Shown here: in pieces, positions 49,172-57,519 of the stretch
Position numbering within the stretch: position 1 is the stretch's first letter
Layout: every line of letters starts with the position of its first letter
DNA from: Lactiplantibacillus mudanjiangensis
GTDB taxonomy: Bacteria > Bacillota > Bacilli > Lactobacillales > Lactobacillaceae
Assembly (NCBI RefSeq): GCF_005405385.1
Contig: NZ_BJDY01000003.1
Coordinates: 558,001 to 622,000 of the forward strand
Direction: 5' to 3'
DNA length: 64,000 nt
Made by a program: the position numbers and the translations under genes
The notes under the pieces: model-generated
The model's input: the letters and a program-made list of their open reading frames with translations, nothing else
The model's database searches: none
Told to the model about the DNA's origin: nothing

Positions 49172-49332
49172 ACAAAAAACTCCTTAATCTAGTTTTAATA
49201 TAAAAAAATAATATTATTTGAAACGACTGTTGACGATTATAACATACTTATTTTAATCTTTCAGGCCTATATAAAGGCAATTTGTTAAATAATAAACCTA
49301 AATCATTTACATTTAAATTCCATTTGGATATT

Positions 49333-49367
49333 AAAAAGAGCTTGGAACAAATGTCCAAACTCTTTTT
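49333..49367. terminator. Bidirectional terminator-like hairpin
   Basis: AAAAAGAG-TTGGA pairs with TCCAA-CTCTTTTT. It lies in the gap between two minus-strand genes. Confidence 0.7.
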
Positions 49368-49398
49368 AAATCTCCGAATATTTATAGTCGAAACGTGC

Positions 49399-49500
49399 GA
49401 CAAAAGACTGCTCCCTCCGCTTAGCTACGAAATACGAACGATTGAAATGCACAATCATTCGTATTCCTAGGCTATGCTCGGTAGCAAACCGTCTTTTGTC
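49399..49500. repeat. Long imperfect palindrome
   Basis: GACAAAAGAC and GTCTTTTGTC form outer arms about 100 bases apart. Inside, AATACGAACGATTG and CAATCATTCGTATT pair. It may act as a terminator for the PEBP gene (minus strand) or be a palindromic repeat unit. No second copy was noticed in the window. Confidence 0.55.
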
Positions 49501-49520
49501 TCACTCTCTTTCAATAATCT

Positions 49521-50030
49521 TTAGTGCCGACCAACGACAATTGCTTTAGCTGTAGCTAAAACATGGCCTTCGCTTAATTTGTAAAAATCATTTAACCAGT
49601 AACCAGGTTTGACTGGTAGGGTGGTATCCAAGGCATAGAGTTTGAACGTATAGTCGTGATCGCCATTAGGTGGATAAGGCCCAACGTAATGTTGGGTGAC
49701 TTTCAGATCGGTTTCACCGGTATAGCCCCCAGCACTAGAATTGTTACCTTGTACCATGGAGACAGCGCCACTTTGGCTGGCATTTTCTGGTAGGCTGGTC
49801 GTATCAGCTGGTAAGTTCGCAGCAATCCAGTGAATCCAAGTGAAGCCACTAACTGGGATCGCATCGTGATCATAAAAGACGAACGCTAAACTTTCAGTAC
49901 CAGCGGGGACGTCTTGAATGTCAACTGGAAACGAGATAATCGGATGGCCCTTGTATTGTTGATCGGGAGCGGCGTGTTTGCTGTATTTGTCAGCTAACAG
50001 ACCGTTAACCGTTGGGATCGAGACTTGCAT
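49521..50030 (-). CDS. YbhB/YbcL family Raf kinase inhibitor-like protein (PEBP)
   Basis: The 169-aa protein carries the PEBP anion-pocket motifs: FYDHDAIPVSGFTWIHW and GPYPPNGDHDYTFKLYALD. Bacterial PEBPs are small cytoplasmic proteins of unclear function. ATG 50030 follows AAGGAGG by 7 bases. It is 32 bases downstream of the DUF2075 helicase gene and may be co-transcribed with it. Confidence 0.9.
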   Translation of the reverse strand: MQVSIPTVNGLLADKYSKHAAPDQQYKGHPIISFPVDIQDVPAGTESLAFVFYDHDAIPVSGFTWIHWIAANLPADTTSLPENASQSGAVSMVQGNNSSAGGYTGETDLKVTQHYVGPYPPNGDHDYTFKLYALDTTLPVKPGYWLNDFYKLSEGHVLATAKAIVVGRH

Positions 50031-50061
50031 AAAAATGCCTCCTTAAAATTGAGTAACTTTA

Positions 50062-51258
50062 TTATAACGCTAATAGGTGTTGTCGTAGGACCGGATCGCA
50101 GGCATAAAGATATAAGCCGTAACGACCACGTTTCATTAACACATTGATTGAATTGAAGATAATCTGGGCTTTTAATGGTGCAAGTTCGCCTAAATCATCA
50201 CGATTTTTAAACGCTTCTTGATCTTCGTAACGATCAGGACGCACGATGACGTGGTTTGTTTTTGGATCATAACCAACCGATGGCCCTAAAATAACGCCTG
50301 CATAGTTCAAGTCAAATCCTTGAATGGTATAAATTGAGCCGACTTCATTTAACGTTTCCGGTCGTAAGGCCCACGGATCATCGGTTAAATTAACCTTATC
50401 CCAAGGTAACTTTAAGGAACCAGCGGTCACATACCACGTGCCGTGATTCACAACGTATGGAAAGTCAGCAGTAGCGACAACTCGTGATAATTGGGACTTG
50501 GCGTCACGTCGACGAATCAGGTCGTATAGTGGTTGCCCATCATCGAAAATTTGAAAGTCGAATTGTGGACTGTGTGGTTTGGCGAGAAGCTTGCCGTGGG
50601 TGAAACCGTCGATCCAGTTGACGACCTCAGCATTACCAGTCACACGAAACTGTTCATCGAGATTGAAGATCTCGTGCGGGTAATGAGCCAAAAATGGCGC
50701 TAGTTGGTCGGCTTGCCAGTAACTTTTGAGCTTTAAAACTTGGTGTGGATCAAAGACTAATACGACAACGCGACTGTGCTTGATAATCTCGTGTAGCTGA
50801 TTTTGTTGGTCAAACCGATTGTAGCGATCGGGCTGTGTGAGCAGTAAATGGGCCTCGTCAACAAAGACGACATCGGCTTTGTGATCGGACTTGGCGAGTC
50901 GATTAATTAAGGGTGTCGGTTTTTGAAAGTCCTTTTTACGCAAATCGGGATCGTCACCGGCTAAACGTTTGTAAATTTTGAGCATTTCATTGTGATTGAC
51001 GACCAAGTAATTGTCCGTGTGTTGCAACGGGTTGGCTGCTGCTTGACGGCTCAAAGCTTGAAGCTTAGTGAAAGCTGCTGCTAAGACTGCACTTTTACCG
51101 GTACCGGCATCGCCTTGAATGACGAAGAGGCCAGTAGTTGGTGTTGTTAAATGTTGTTGGATAAAGTTGAGTAGTTGATGCTCTAATTGTTGTTGGGCCG
51201 GGGATAGTGCGGCCGCATCCGCGAGCTTGAAAGTCGCGGCACTTAGTTCAGTTGTCAT
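50062..51258 (-). CDS. DUF2075 family DNA/RNA helicase-like ATPase
   Basis: The 398-aa protein has Walker A IQGDAGTGKSAVL (~46-58), Walker B VVFVDEAHLLL, the LDEQFRVTG motif, and the family-specific IYTIQGFDLNYAGVILGPS and LMKRGRYGLYLYA. These place it in the DUF2075 group, related to UvrD/Upf1-type ATPases. It is often linked to GIY-YIG nucleases or defence genes, none of which is present here. ATG 51258 follows AGGGGG. It is divergent from an Rrf2 gene across a Fur-like palindrome. Confidence 0.88.
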   Translation of the reverse strand: MTTELSAATFKLADAAALSPAQQQLEHQLLNFIQQHLTTPTTGLFVIQGDAGTGKSAVLAAAFTKLQALSRQAAANPLQHTDNYLVVNHNEMLKIYKRLAGDDPDLRKKDFQKPTPLINRLAKSDHKADVVFVDEAHLLLTQPDRYNRFDQQNQLHEIIKHSRVVVLVFDPHQVLKLKSYWQADQLAPFLAHYPHEIFNLDEQFRVTGNAEVVNWIDGFTHGKLLAKPHSPQFDFQIFDDGQPLYDLIRRRDAKSQLSRVVATADFPYVVNHGTWYVTAGSLKLPWDKVNLTDDPWALRPETLNEVGSIYTIQGFDLNYAGVILGPSVGYDPKTNHVIVRPDRYEDQEAFKNRDDLGELAPLKAQIIFNSINVLMKRGRYGLYLYACDPVLRQHLLAL

Positions 51259-51300
51259 ACATAAAGCCCCCTGAGCGCATTATAACGTAACTTTTAGTTT

Positions 51301-51325
51301 AATTGAAATGAGAATCATTACAATT
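51301..51325. promoter_or_regulatory. 25-bp palindrome resembling a Fur-family box
   Basis: AATTGAAATGA-GAA-TCATTACAATT is an inverted repeat with one mismatched pair. Its core AATGAGAATCATTA differs from the classical Fur-box core by one base. It lies 43 bases from the helicase start and 46 from the Rrf2 start, so either gene could be controlled. Rrf2 itself or a Fur/PerR/Zur protein might bind it. Confidence 0.6.
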
Positions 51326-51370
51326 GGTGGTAAACTTAGCTTAGTCAACTAAATGATGGGAGGGATTTTT

Positions 51371-51841
51371 GTGAAGCTTGATTTTTCAGTGGCGGTGCAC
51401 AGCTTGCTATACTTAGATGAGCATCGACCAAATAAAATATCTAGTCGGGAACTTGCACAATCATTGCATTTAAATCCAGTGATGATTCGCAATATTTTAT
51501 CAATTTTACATAAGCAGGGATATTTGGTGGGGACAGTTGGAAAAAATGGTGGCTATCAACTGGAACAGTCGCTAGCAGCGATGAATCTGGGTGATCTGTA
51601 TGATTTAACGATTCCACCGACCTTGAGTTATGCTCGCTTTATCACCGGGCCATCGCAAACGGAGACGTCGGCCGATCAGTCGGCAATTGCGGCCAATATT
51701 AGTGAGACGTTAACGGATTTGTTTACGGTTGCGGATCGTGAGTATCGGGCTTATTACCACCAATTTACGATGGCAGATTTAAAACGCGATATTCAGCATC
51801 ATGGGTATTTTTTACAACGTGAAGCAGATTTAGATTCTTAA
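51371..51841 (+). CDS. Rrf2 family transcriptional regulator without cysteines
   Basis: The 156-aa protein has the Rrf2 N-terminal winged helix: VAVHSLLYLDEHRPNKISSR, ELAQSLHLNPVMIRNILSIL and VGKNGGYQLE (wing). The three cysteines that bind an Fe-S cluster in IscR/NsrR are absent; the protein has no cysteine at all. So it belongs to the cluster-free YwnA/CymR-like branch. GTG 51371 follows GGGAGG by 7 bases. Confidence 0.88.
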   Translation: MKLDFSVAVHSLLYLDEHRPNKISSRELAQSLHLNPVMIRNILSILHKQGYLVGTVGKNGGYQLEQSLAAMNLGDLYDLTIPPTLSYARFITGPSQTETSADQSAIAANISETLTDLFTVADREYRAYYHQFTMADLKRDIQHHGYFLQREADLDS

Positions 51842-51900
51842 TTAAAGGCTGAAAGTTGGTTTTGACGGTAAAAAATTTAGCAGCATTAATTTGAGTTATA

Positions 51901-52314
51901 CTAAATTGGTCACCTCCGTCAGCCAGTGATTCTACCAGCTGTGGGGACCGGTTCCAGCCAAAGTACGGGCTTCCACCTCGCTTTTGAGACTAGCCCAAAC
52001 CGCTAGTCTCAAAAGTCGTCCACATCGTAAAGTCCGGAAAATCCATCCGGACTAACGATGTTATCACGGCCGGCGCCATCACTGGTTGACTCCGGTTATC
52101 ACGTGGATGCTAATCAATTAGTGATCACTATTATAACCGAGAGTGAGCCCGCATTGAGCCCAGCCGTGGGCCTCTCTTAGCGATTCATCGCTTAGAGACT
52201 GGCGCTTTTGAAACACGGGTTGGGTGGTTCAAAACGACGGTTCAGACCGCTTTTGGGCTGAAGCGGTCCGCCCACAGCGTTCCGGCTCAATGTGGGCGAA
52301 CGGTAGGTGGCAAG
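51901..52314 (+). repeat. Composite repeat R8 (parts A and B)
   Basis: It begins CTAAATTGGTCACCTCCGTC, contains all inner hairpins of part A, a linker ending GTGATCACTATTATAACCG, and part B ending GGTAGGTGGCAAG. It is the most regular copy in the window and fills the gap after the Rrf2 gene. The rest of that gap (52315-52533) holds only AT-rich sequence. Confidence 0.9.
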
Positions 52315-52533
52315 TATGACTATTTTTTTGATCGGTGAACACTTGACCTATCAACAACTGTTATTGAAAGCAACTTTTTGACCTTTAGATTCTTAACTAA
52401 AATAGCGGACTTGTTTGTAATTTAAGGTGACTTGATTTAAGAACCTTAATTTAAAACGAGTTCGCTGTTTTTGATTGTCAGCGCCTAAGTGACGTGGTAT
52501 CTTTGTTCACATATTCAATGAGGGGGCCTGGCC

Positions 52534-52845
52534 ATGACCAGCTGTTTAGCAATCGTTCATGAAGAAAGACGTTATCAAGAATTGGCAGAAGATCGATATT
52601 GGGTGGAATCAGCCGCCTTTTGGGGCGTTGATGGCCGCGGAAATACGGTAAATGAAGCAATCGGTGATTTTTTGACGCATCTGGTGCAATATTGTCATGA
52701 TTATTATCAACGGGACCTCTGGCAGCTTGACAATCGGTTATTACAATTGGATCAAGTCGATGCGGTATTGGCCTATGTTAAAGCCGGTAAATCGCCGGCA
52801 CCGTTGCTACAATTTAAGGTTGTACCTGCAACCGCTACGGCTTAA
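52534..52845 (+). CDS. HicB-like small protein, orphan
   Basis: The 103-aa protein has an N-terminal segment like the HicB/UPF0150 fold: DRYWVESAAFWGVDGRGNTV and NEAIGDFLTHLV, where HicB has Y-x-V-x-x-P-D-L-x-G-x-x-x-G-x-T-x-x-E-A. No HicA toxin gene is nearby and there is no DNA-binding tail. ATG 52534 follows GAGGGGG. It may be a stand-alone HicB-fold protein; the similarity is weak. Confidence 0.5.
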   Translation: MTSCLAIVHEERRYQELAEDRYWVESAAFWGVDGRGNTVNEAIGDFLTHLVQYCHDYYQRDLWQLDNRLLQLDQVDAVLAYVKAGKSPAPLLQFKVVPATATA

Positions 52846-52943
52846 TTTTGAAAAATTCTTAATGAAGCATTCACACTTCCATAATAATCCTGCGGTACAC
52901 TTAGCATTATAATAAGACGTGTCAATTATTGGAGGGTTGTTTG

Positions 52944-53501
52944 ATGGATTTAGATAAGATTTACCAGTTAATGGATAAGTTTGAACAAAGTAACTTAACG
53001 AGTTTTGAATATCGCGATCAAGAATTTGAGATCCAGTTGGGTAAGAAGAGTAAAGCTGCAGTAGCTAGCGGTCCGGTTGTGACCCCAGCACCTGCGACAC
53101 CCCAACCGGCACCAATTCCCAATGCCCCAGTTAGTGAGGCGCCCATTGTGACGCCTCAACCAACGGTCACGACACCAGTAGCGCCCACTGCGGCACCAAC
53201 GCCAGTATCGGCAGCTTCAGCGCCGGTTATGGATGAAATCGATCCAAAAGAATGTGTGACGGCTCCGGTAGTGGGGATTTATTATCCAGCACATTCCGCT
53301 GAAGAACCACCTTATGTTAAAGTTGGCGACCATGTTAGTGTTGGTCAACAGGTGGGGTTGATTCAAGCGATGCAAATGATGCGGCCGGTAGTTGCAAAAC
53401 AAGCCGGACAAGTAAAACGGATTTTAGTGAAAAATGGTGACGAAGTGAACTTCGGCCAACCATTGATTCAATTGGCACTAGATAATCCTAGTGATATTTA
53501 A
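52944..53501 (+). CDS. Biotin carboxyl carrier-like protein lacking the biotinyl lysine
   Basis: The 185-aa protein has the layout of AccB: an N-terminal helix (MDLDKIYQLMDKFEQSN), a Pro/Ala/Thr-rich linker (~45-95), and a biotinyl domain (TAPVVGIYYPA ... VKVGDHVSVGQQVGLIQ). The biotin site, normally EAMKM, reads QAMQM (Gln141, Gln144), so it cannot be biotinylated in the usual way. The rest of the domain (VKNGDEVNFGQPLIQL) is well kept, which points to selection for a non-carrier role. No other acc genes are next to it. ATG 52944 follows TTGGAGGG. Confidence 0.88.
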   Translation: MDLDKIYQLMDKFEQSNLTSFEYRDQEFEIQLGKKSKAAVASGPVVTPAPATPQPAPIPNAPVSEAPIVTPQPTVTTPVAPTAAPTPVSAASAPVMDEIDPKECVTAPVVGIYYPAHSAEEPPYVKVGDHVSVGQQVGLIQAMQMMRPVVAKQAGQVKRILVKNGDEVNFGQPLIQLALDNPSDI

Positions 53502-53510
53502 TGATAATGA

Positions 53511-53557
53511 AAGGCTAGTCTCGCCAATGAATAGGTGAGACTAGCCTTATTTTTGTG
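53511..53557. terminator. Bidirectional terminator
   Basis: AAGGCTAGTCTCGCC and GGTGAGACTAGCCTT pair around a short loop and are followed by ATTTTT. Confidence 0.9.
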
Positions 53558-53558
53558 T

Positions 53559-53798
53559 TTAAGCGCGATTGCGCCACCAATGGATGGCTTGTTCAATGAG
53601 TTCGGAAAGACTAAAGAAGATCAGGGCGCCTAAAAGGCTGGTGGCTAACAGTTTGAGATAGGTAAGCAACTCATACTGACCATTGGTAATGAGATCAATT
53701 AAGCCCTTAATGATAAGGACAACCGGAATTAAAATCACCATTAGGATTTCAACGGACCCCCAAATATCTAACCATGCTGCTTTTAACTGTTTCATCAT
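53559..53798 (-). CDS. Small two-span membrane protein
   Basis: The 79-aa protein has two membrane helices (EILMVILIPVVLIIKGLIDL and LLATSLLGALIFFSL) and a basic end (HWWRNRA). ATG 53798 follows GGAGG; the next ATG, three bases on, is equally possible. No family recognised. Confidence 0.6.
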   Translation of the reverse strand: MMKQLKAAWLDIWGSVEILMVILIPVVLIIKGLIDLITNGQYELLTYLKLLATSLLGALIFFSLSELIEQAIHWWRNRA

Positions 53799-53941
53799 TA
53801 CCAACCTCCATCACAGTTTGTCTGCCGAACGCCGTGTGCTCTCGATAAATTAAGCTTAGCATAATGAAGTGGCTTATTAGAAATAATGACATAAAGTCAT
53901 GAAAATCCGCCTTAAACGTTAGGGATACCTTAAATTGGCCC

Positions 53942-53978
53942 ACTTGCCATCTGCCGTAGGTGACCAATTTAACCTAGC
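53942..53978 (-). repeat. Minimal repeat remnant R10
   Basis: In the orientation of R9, the 3' end of part B (ACTTGCCATCTGCC) is fused to the 5' end of part A (GTAGGTGACCAATTTAACC). Everything between the two ends of the composite element is missing. Confidence 0.55.
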
Positions 53979-54057
53979 CCAAGACGTCTCTGATAAAGTT
54001 TCGCTCGCAATTATTAACGTACAGTCTTTAGAACTTAACTAAAAAATGGTGCTGAGA

Positions 54058-55011
54058 TTAAGCGTGTTTATACTGCCGCATCATTTCCGCCAAATGCACT
54101 TCGTGAGTGACGAATTCATGGACCCGACAAACATAGTCGTGTTCGCGACCGAGTTTGGCGATGTAGCCGTTGATGTAATCGACTTCGGTTGGCCGACCGT
54201 TTGAAAAGTCTTGGTACATTGATGGATAGTGGTACTTGTAAGCGTGGCTGACCGTTTCAACAGAATCAATCTCGGCTTGGCGGGTTTCGATTAACTTAAT
54301 GCCGGCGCGCTCGCAAGCATCGTACGCTTCATTGAAGAGTTGGGTCGCCATAGCCTTGACGCCGGGATATTCAATGAATTGCCCCATTTGTAACTCAAAC
54401 ATGGTACAAAGACTATTAGTTACGGCGTTGAAAACGACTTTAGACAGGCACATACCCATAAAATTATCTGACCAAATGGGATTTAGTTGTGCTGCTTTGA
54501 AATCAGCCATGACGGCTGTAGTTGTGTCATCGATTTTGCCAGCATATTTACTCATATGCATTGCCTCACTACCTTTGGGTCCCATAAAATCAACGTCACC
54601 GGGACCATTTAGGACCGTTGCGATCATGGCAGTTCCCCCAATAATATGGTCAGCAGGGAAGTAGGCCGCGATTTTTTCAAAATGACCCATGCCGTTCATG
54701 GCTGAAAAGACGTATTGATCGTCATGAAATAATGGGGCATCACGTTTCAATTCGTCGGCCAGCTGCATCTGCTTTTTGAAAACAATCCAGACGTCGGGAT
54801 GACCGGTGTAGTCTTCTGGGGTATAGATGTTAATCGGGACGATGTGTTGATTTGCATGATCACGGGCAACTTTTACGCCACCTTGGTCGTGAACCATTTG
54901 GATATTAGGAGTCCAAGTTTCGATAAAATCAACCTCGACCGCCGCGTTCTCTTGCAACATGACCCCGTAACGATACCCCATCGCGCCTGCACCAATAATG
55001 CCGTATTTCAT
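54058..55011 (-). CDS. panE: PanE/ApbA family reductase, probably a branched-chain 2-oxoacid reductase
   Basis: The 317-aa enzyme has an N-terminal NADP site GIIGAGAMGYRYG, VWIVFKKQMQ, the catalytic Lys region LSKVVFNAVTNSL, and SMYQDFSNGRPTEVDYINGY near the C-terminus. The formal family is 2-dehydropantoate 2-reductase. In lactic acid bacteria some PanE homologues instead reduce branched 2-oxoacids to D-hydroxy acids. The T-box leader upstream, with an Ile or Leu specifier, supports that second role. ATG 55011 follows AAAGGAAG. Confidence 0.82.
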   Translation of the reverse strand: MKYGIIGAGAMGYRYGVMLQENAAVEVDFIETWTPNIQMVHDQGGVKVARDHANQHIVPINIYTPEDYTGHPDVWIVFKKQMQLADELKRDAPLFHDDQYVFSAMNGMGHFEKIAAYFPADHIIGGTAMIATVLNGPGDVDFMGPKGSEAMHMSKYAGKIDDTTTAVMADFKAAQLNPIWSDNFMGMCLSKVVFNAVTNSLCTMFELQMGQFIEYPGVKAMATQLFNEAYDACERAGIKLIETRQAEIDSVETVSHAYKYHYPSMYQDFSNGRPTEVDYINGYIAKLGREHDYVCRVHEFVTHEVHLAEMMRQYKHA

Positions 55012-55130
55012 AAATTAAAACTTCCTTTCAACTATTTAATATATGTGAATAATTTATAATATGATGAATCTATATGTAACGACTATGTGTGTTGGAATTG
55101 GTATGACTTATGTTTGATAAAACGAGATGA

Positions 55131-55376
55131 CAAAAACGCCCTTTGGATCTAAAATCCAAAGGACGTTTTCACGGGTTACCACCTTAATTTGATTAGTGTT
55201 CACACACTAATCCTCAACACGTTCAGTAAACTAAACGCTGCACGGTAATGGGTGCACCCAGCGAACCTCGAAAAGTTCGCGCCAACTTTGCCCTTTAATT
55301 CAATTGCCAAGGCACCTTCCCAACAAGCGGTACTTTCTAAGCATGTCAATTGAACGACTCCTTCAAAGTATTTGGC
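55131..55376 (-). promoter_or_regulatory. T-box riboswitch upstream of the PanE-like gene
   Basis: On the minus strand, Stem I is closed by GCCA...TGGC and ACTTTG/CAAAGT (55364-55376 with 55281-55290). A CAATTG/CAATTG helix lies above, and a distal AGAAAGTACC...GGTGCC region tops it. The specifier strand AATTAAAGGG (55291-55300) offers AUU (Ile) or UUA (Leu). The T-box AAGGTGGTAACCCGT (55171-55185) precedes the terminator AACGTCCTTTGGAT/ATCCAAAGGGCGTTTTTG. A promoter TTGACA-N17-TATGGT (55401-55429) stands upstream. Uncharged tRNA should allow read-through into the reductase gene 120 bases on. Confidence 0.85.
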
Positions 55377-55448
55377 TTTTCATCAAGTTTTAATGTTATA
55401 ACCATAATGTCATTTTTAGGAAATGTCAACTATTTTTCGGTAAACTAA

Positions 55449-55485
55449 AGAATCTTAACCTGAGTGACCCCAGATTAAGATTCAA
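55449..55485 (-). terminator. Terminator of the nucleoside hydrolase gene
   Basis: GAATCTTAATCTG and CAGGTTAAGATTC pair around GGGTCACT, followed by TTTAGTTT. Confidence 0.75.
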
Positions 55486-55519
55486 TCGTTGATTTTAATT
55501 AAAAAACTAAAGGTTATCT

Positions 55520-56431
55520 CTAACCAATTGCTTCAACAGCAGTTAAGAACCAGGTATTGAAAGCAGCAGCGTCAATATCGACACAAACCGTTGCATTCGT
55601 TTTGCCCTCATGGTAAGCGCCACGAATATCGCCGACCGTTTCGCCAATTGCGGGACCGTCAGTTTGGACATCAATCCACATCTTTTCGGTTGTAAAGGCC
55701 TCAGGATGTAAGAGATAGAACAACGTGTTAACATCGTGCATCGGAATCCCTGCTTGGTCACCATCGTTGTAATGATTGAAGAGGGCATGTAACATTGTCC
55801 CAGTTTTGCCGAGTGTTGGGAGTTTGGTCATTGTATCAGGTGTCAACAAAGCCTTCATCGTGACATCTAAGCCAACCATGGTAATTGGCACACCAGCGGC
55901 ATACATGATAGCGGCTGCATGTGGATCGGTGAAGACGTTGAATTCAGCGGCACTAGTCATGTTACCTTTACCTAAAGCCCCACCCATGGCGATGATTTCT
56001 TTAATATGTGGAATCACTTCGGGATAAGTCTTGAATAACAAGGCAATGTTGGTATAGGCACCAGTTGGGACGAGTGTGATGGGTTCTTTGGCAGCCATGA
56101 TGTGATCACGTAACGCTTCAATTGCCGTCATCGACATTGGTTGGTCTAAATCAGTTGGAAAATCATAGCCGGGCATACCAGATTCGCCGTGGATGCGAGC
56201 AGCATCTTCAAATGGCTTGATCAGTGGTTGTGCGGCACCGCCCGCAACGGGGACGTTTTTATGAAAAAACTTAGTCAGTTTTAAAGCATTTAATGTGGTT
56301 TTATCGACCGTGACATTCCCAGCCACCGTGGTAATGAGTTGTAGGTCAAAATCTGGGTGGTTCAACGCAATCGTGATTGCAGCGGCGTCATCGATACCAG
56401 GATCCGTATCCATAATAATTTTAGTTGGCAT
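55520..56431 (-). CDS. Inosine/uridine-preferring nucleoside hydrolase
   Basis: The 303-aa enzyme starts with the calcium-binding IIMDTDPGIDDAAAI and contains TTVAGNVTVDKTTLNAL, IIAMGGAL, EFNVFTDPHAAAIMY and MHDVNTLFYLL (second metal Asp). It splits ribonucleosides into base and ribose. ATG 56431 follows TAGGAGG by 8 bases. No transporter is adjacent. The ribose released could enter the pentose phosphate pathway, where RpiA acts, but linkage is only by function. Confidence 0.92.
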   Translation of the reverse strand: MPTKIIMDTDPGIDDAAAITIALNHPDFDLQLITTVAGNVTVDKTTLNALKLTKFFHKNVPVAGGAAQPLIKPFEDAARIHGESGMPGYDFPTDLDQPMSMTAIEALRDHIMAAKEPITLVPTGAYTNIALLFKTYPEVIPHIKEIIAMGGALGKGNMTSAAEFNVFTDPHAAAIMYAAGVPITMVGLDVTMKALLTPDTMTKLPTLGKTGTMLHALFNHYNDGDQAGIPMHDVNTLFYLLHPEAFTTEKMWIDVQTDGPAIGETVGDIRGAYHEGKTNATVCVDIDAAAFNTWFLTAVEAIG

Positions 56432-56597
56432 AGTCATTTCCTCCTATTATATAAGCAGTGACGCTAGCCAGCGTCGTTAATAACTATCATTAGTGTACCA
56501 TTTTTAGGCATAGTTCGCGCTATTGAATCCGATTGCAATTCCCAGCGTTAAGGCGTAGCATGGCATTAATCATTAAGGATAATTGGAGGCAACTTTT

Positions 56598-57491
56598 ATG
56601 ACAGAGCCACGGGTGATTTTGATTACAGGGGCGTCATCAGGAATTGGGAAGGCCACGGCGTTGAAGCTAAAAGCGCAAGGCAATATTGTGTATGGCGCTG
56701 CTCGTCGAGTTGAGAAAATGACCGATTTAGCGGCGGCTGGTGTGCATGTGTTAAAACTGGATGTGACTGATGAGCAAACATTAGTGGTAGCAGTAGCGAC
56801 GATTAAGGCCGAACAGCAGCGACTTGATGTATTAATCAACAATGCGGGGTATGGCTCATATGGCGCGTTGGAAGATGTACCGTTAGCCGAAGGTGAGTAT
56901 CAATTCAAAGTGAATGTCTTTGGTGTCATGCGGCTAACCCAATTGGTGTTACCGATGATGCGGGCGCAAGGTGCTGGCCGCATTATCAACGTGTCATCAA
57001 TTGGTGGCAAAATCTATCAACCGTTAAGTGCGTGGTACATGGGGACGAAACATGCGATTGAAGGTATGAGTGATGCGTTGCGAATGGAATTAGCGCCATT
57101 GGGCATTGATGTAATCATGATTGAACCTGGTGGTATTAAGACCGAATGGGCCGGTATTGCGGAGCAAAAACTCTTAGCTGTTTCTGGTGAAACTGCCTAT
57201 GGAAAGCAAGCTAAAGAAGTTGGTGCGATGTTATCATTATTTGATCAATTTGCCTCACAACCGGGTGTCATTGCGAAGTTGATGGTGCGTGCGGTCAACG
57301 ATGACCGGCCGAAAACTCGTTATCATGCGGGCATGGGTGCGGGCGTTTCACTCGCGGCGCGGAAGTGGCTATCGGATCGTCAGTTCGATTACTTAATGAA
57401 CCAAGCTGTTCACGGCGCCGCTAAGTTAGCAAAAGTGATGCATAAAAAGACGCAGCGAGCTAGTAGTCGTCATTATCGGCGTGAAAGTTAA
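56598..57491 (+). CDS. Short-chain dehydrogenase/reductase
   Basis: The 297-aa enzyme has the classical SDR motifs: ILITGASSGIGKATALKL (nucleotide loop), DVLINNAGYGSYGALEDV, the catalytic Ser in INVSSIGGKIY and YMGTK (Tyr, Lys), then IEPGGIKTEW. The C-terminus is longer than minimal SDRs and basic (KKTQRASSRHYRRES). Substrate unknown. ATG 56598 follows TTGGAGG by 8 bases; the upstream TTG reading overlaps that site. Confidence 0.9.
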   Translation: MTEPRVILITGASSGIGKATALKLKAQGNIVYGAARRVEKMTDLAAAGVHVLKLDVTDEQTLVVAVATIKAEQQRLDVLINNAGYGSYGALEDVPLAEGEYQFKVNVFGVMRLTQLVLPMMRAQGAGRIINVSSIGGKIYQPLSAWYMGTKHAIEGMSDALRMELAPLGIDVIMIEPGGIKTEWAGIAEQKLLAVSGETAYGKQAKEVGAMLSLFDQFASQPGVIAKLMVRAVNDDRPKTRYHAGMGAGVSLAARKWLSDRQFDYLMNQAVHGAAKLAKVMHKKTQRASSRHYRRES

Positions 57492-57519
57492 GCGTACCGA
57501 TTAATTAAAAATAGCGTTG

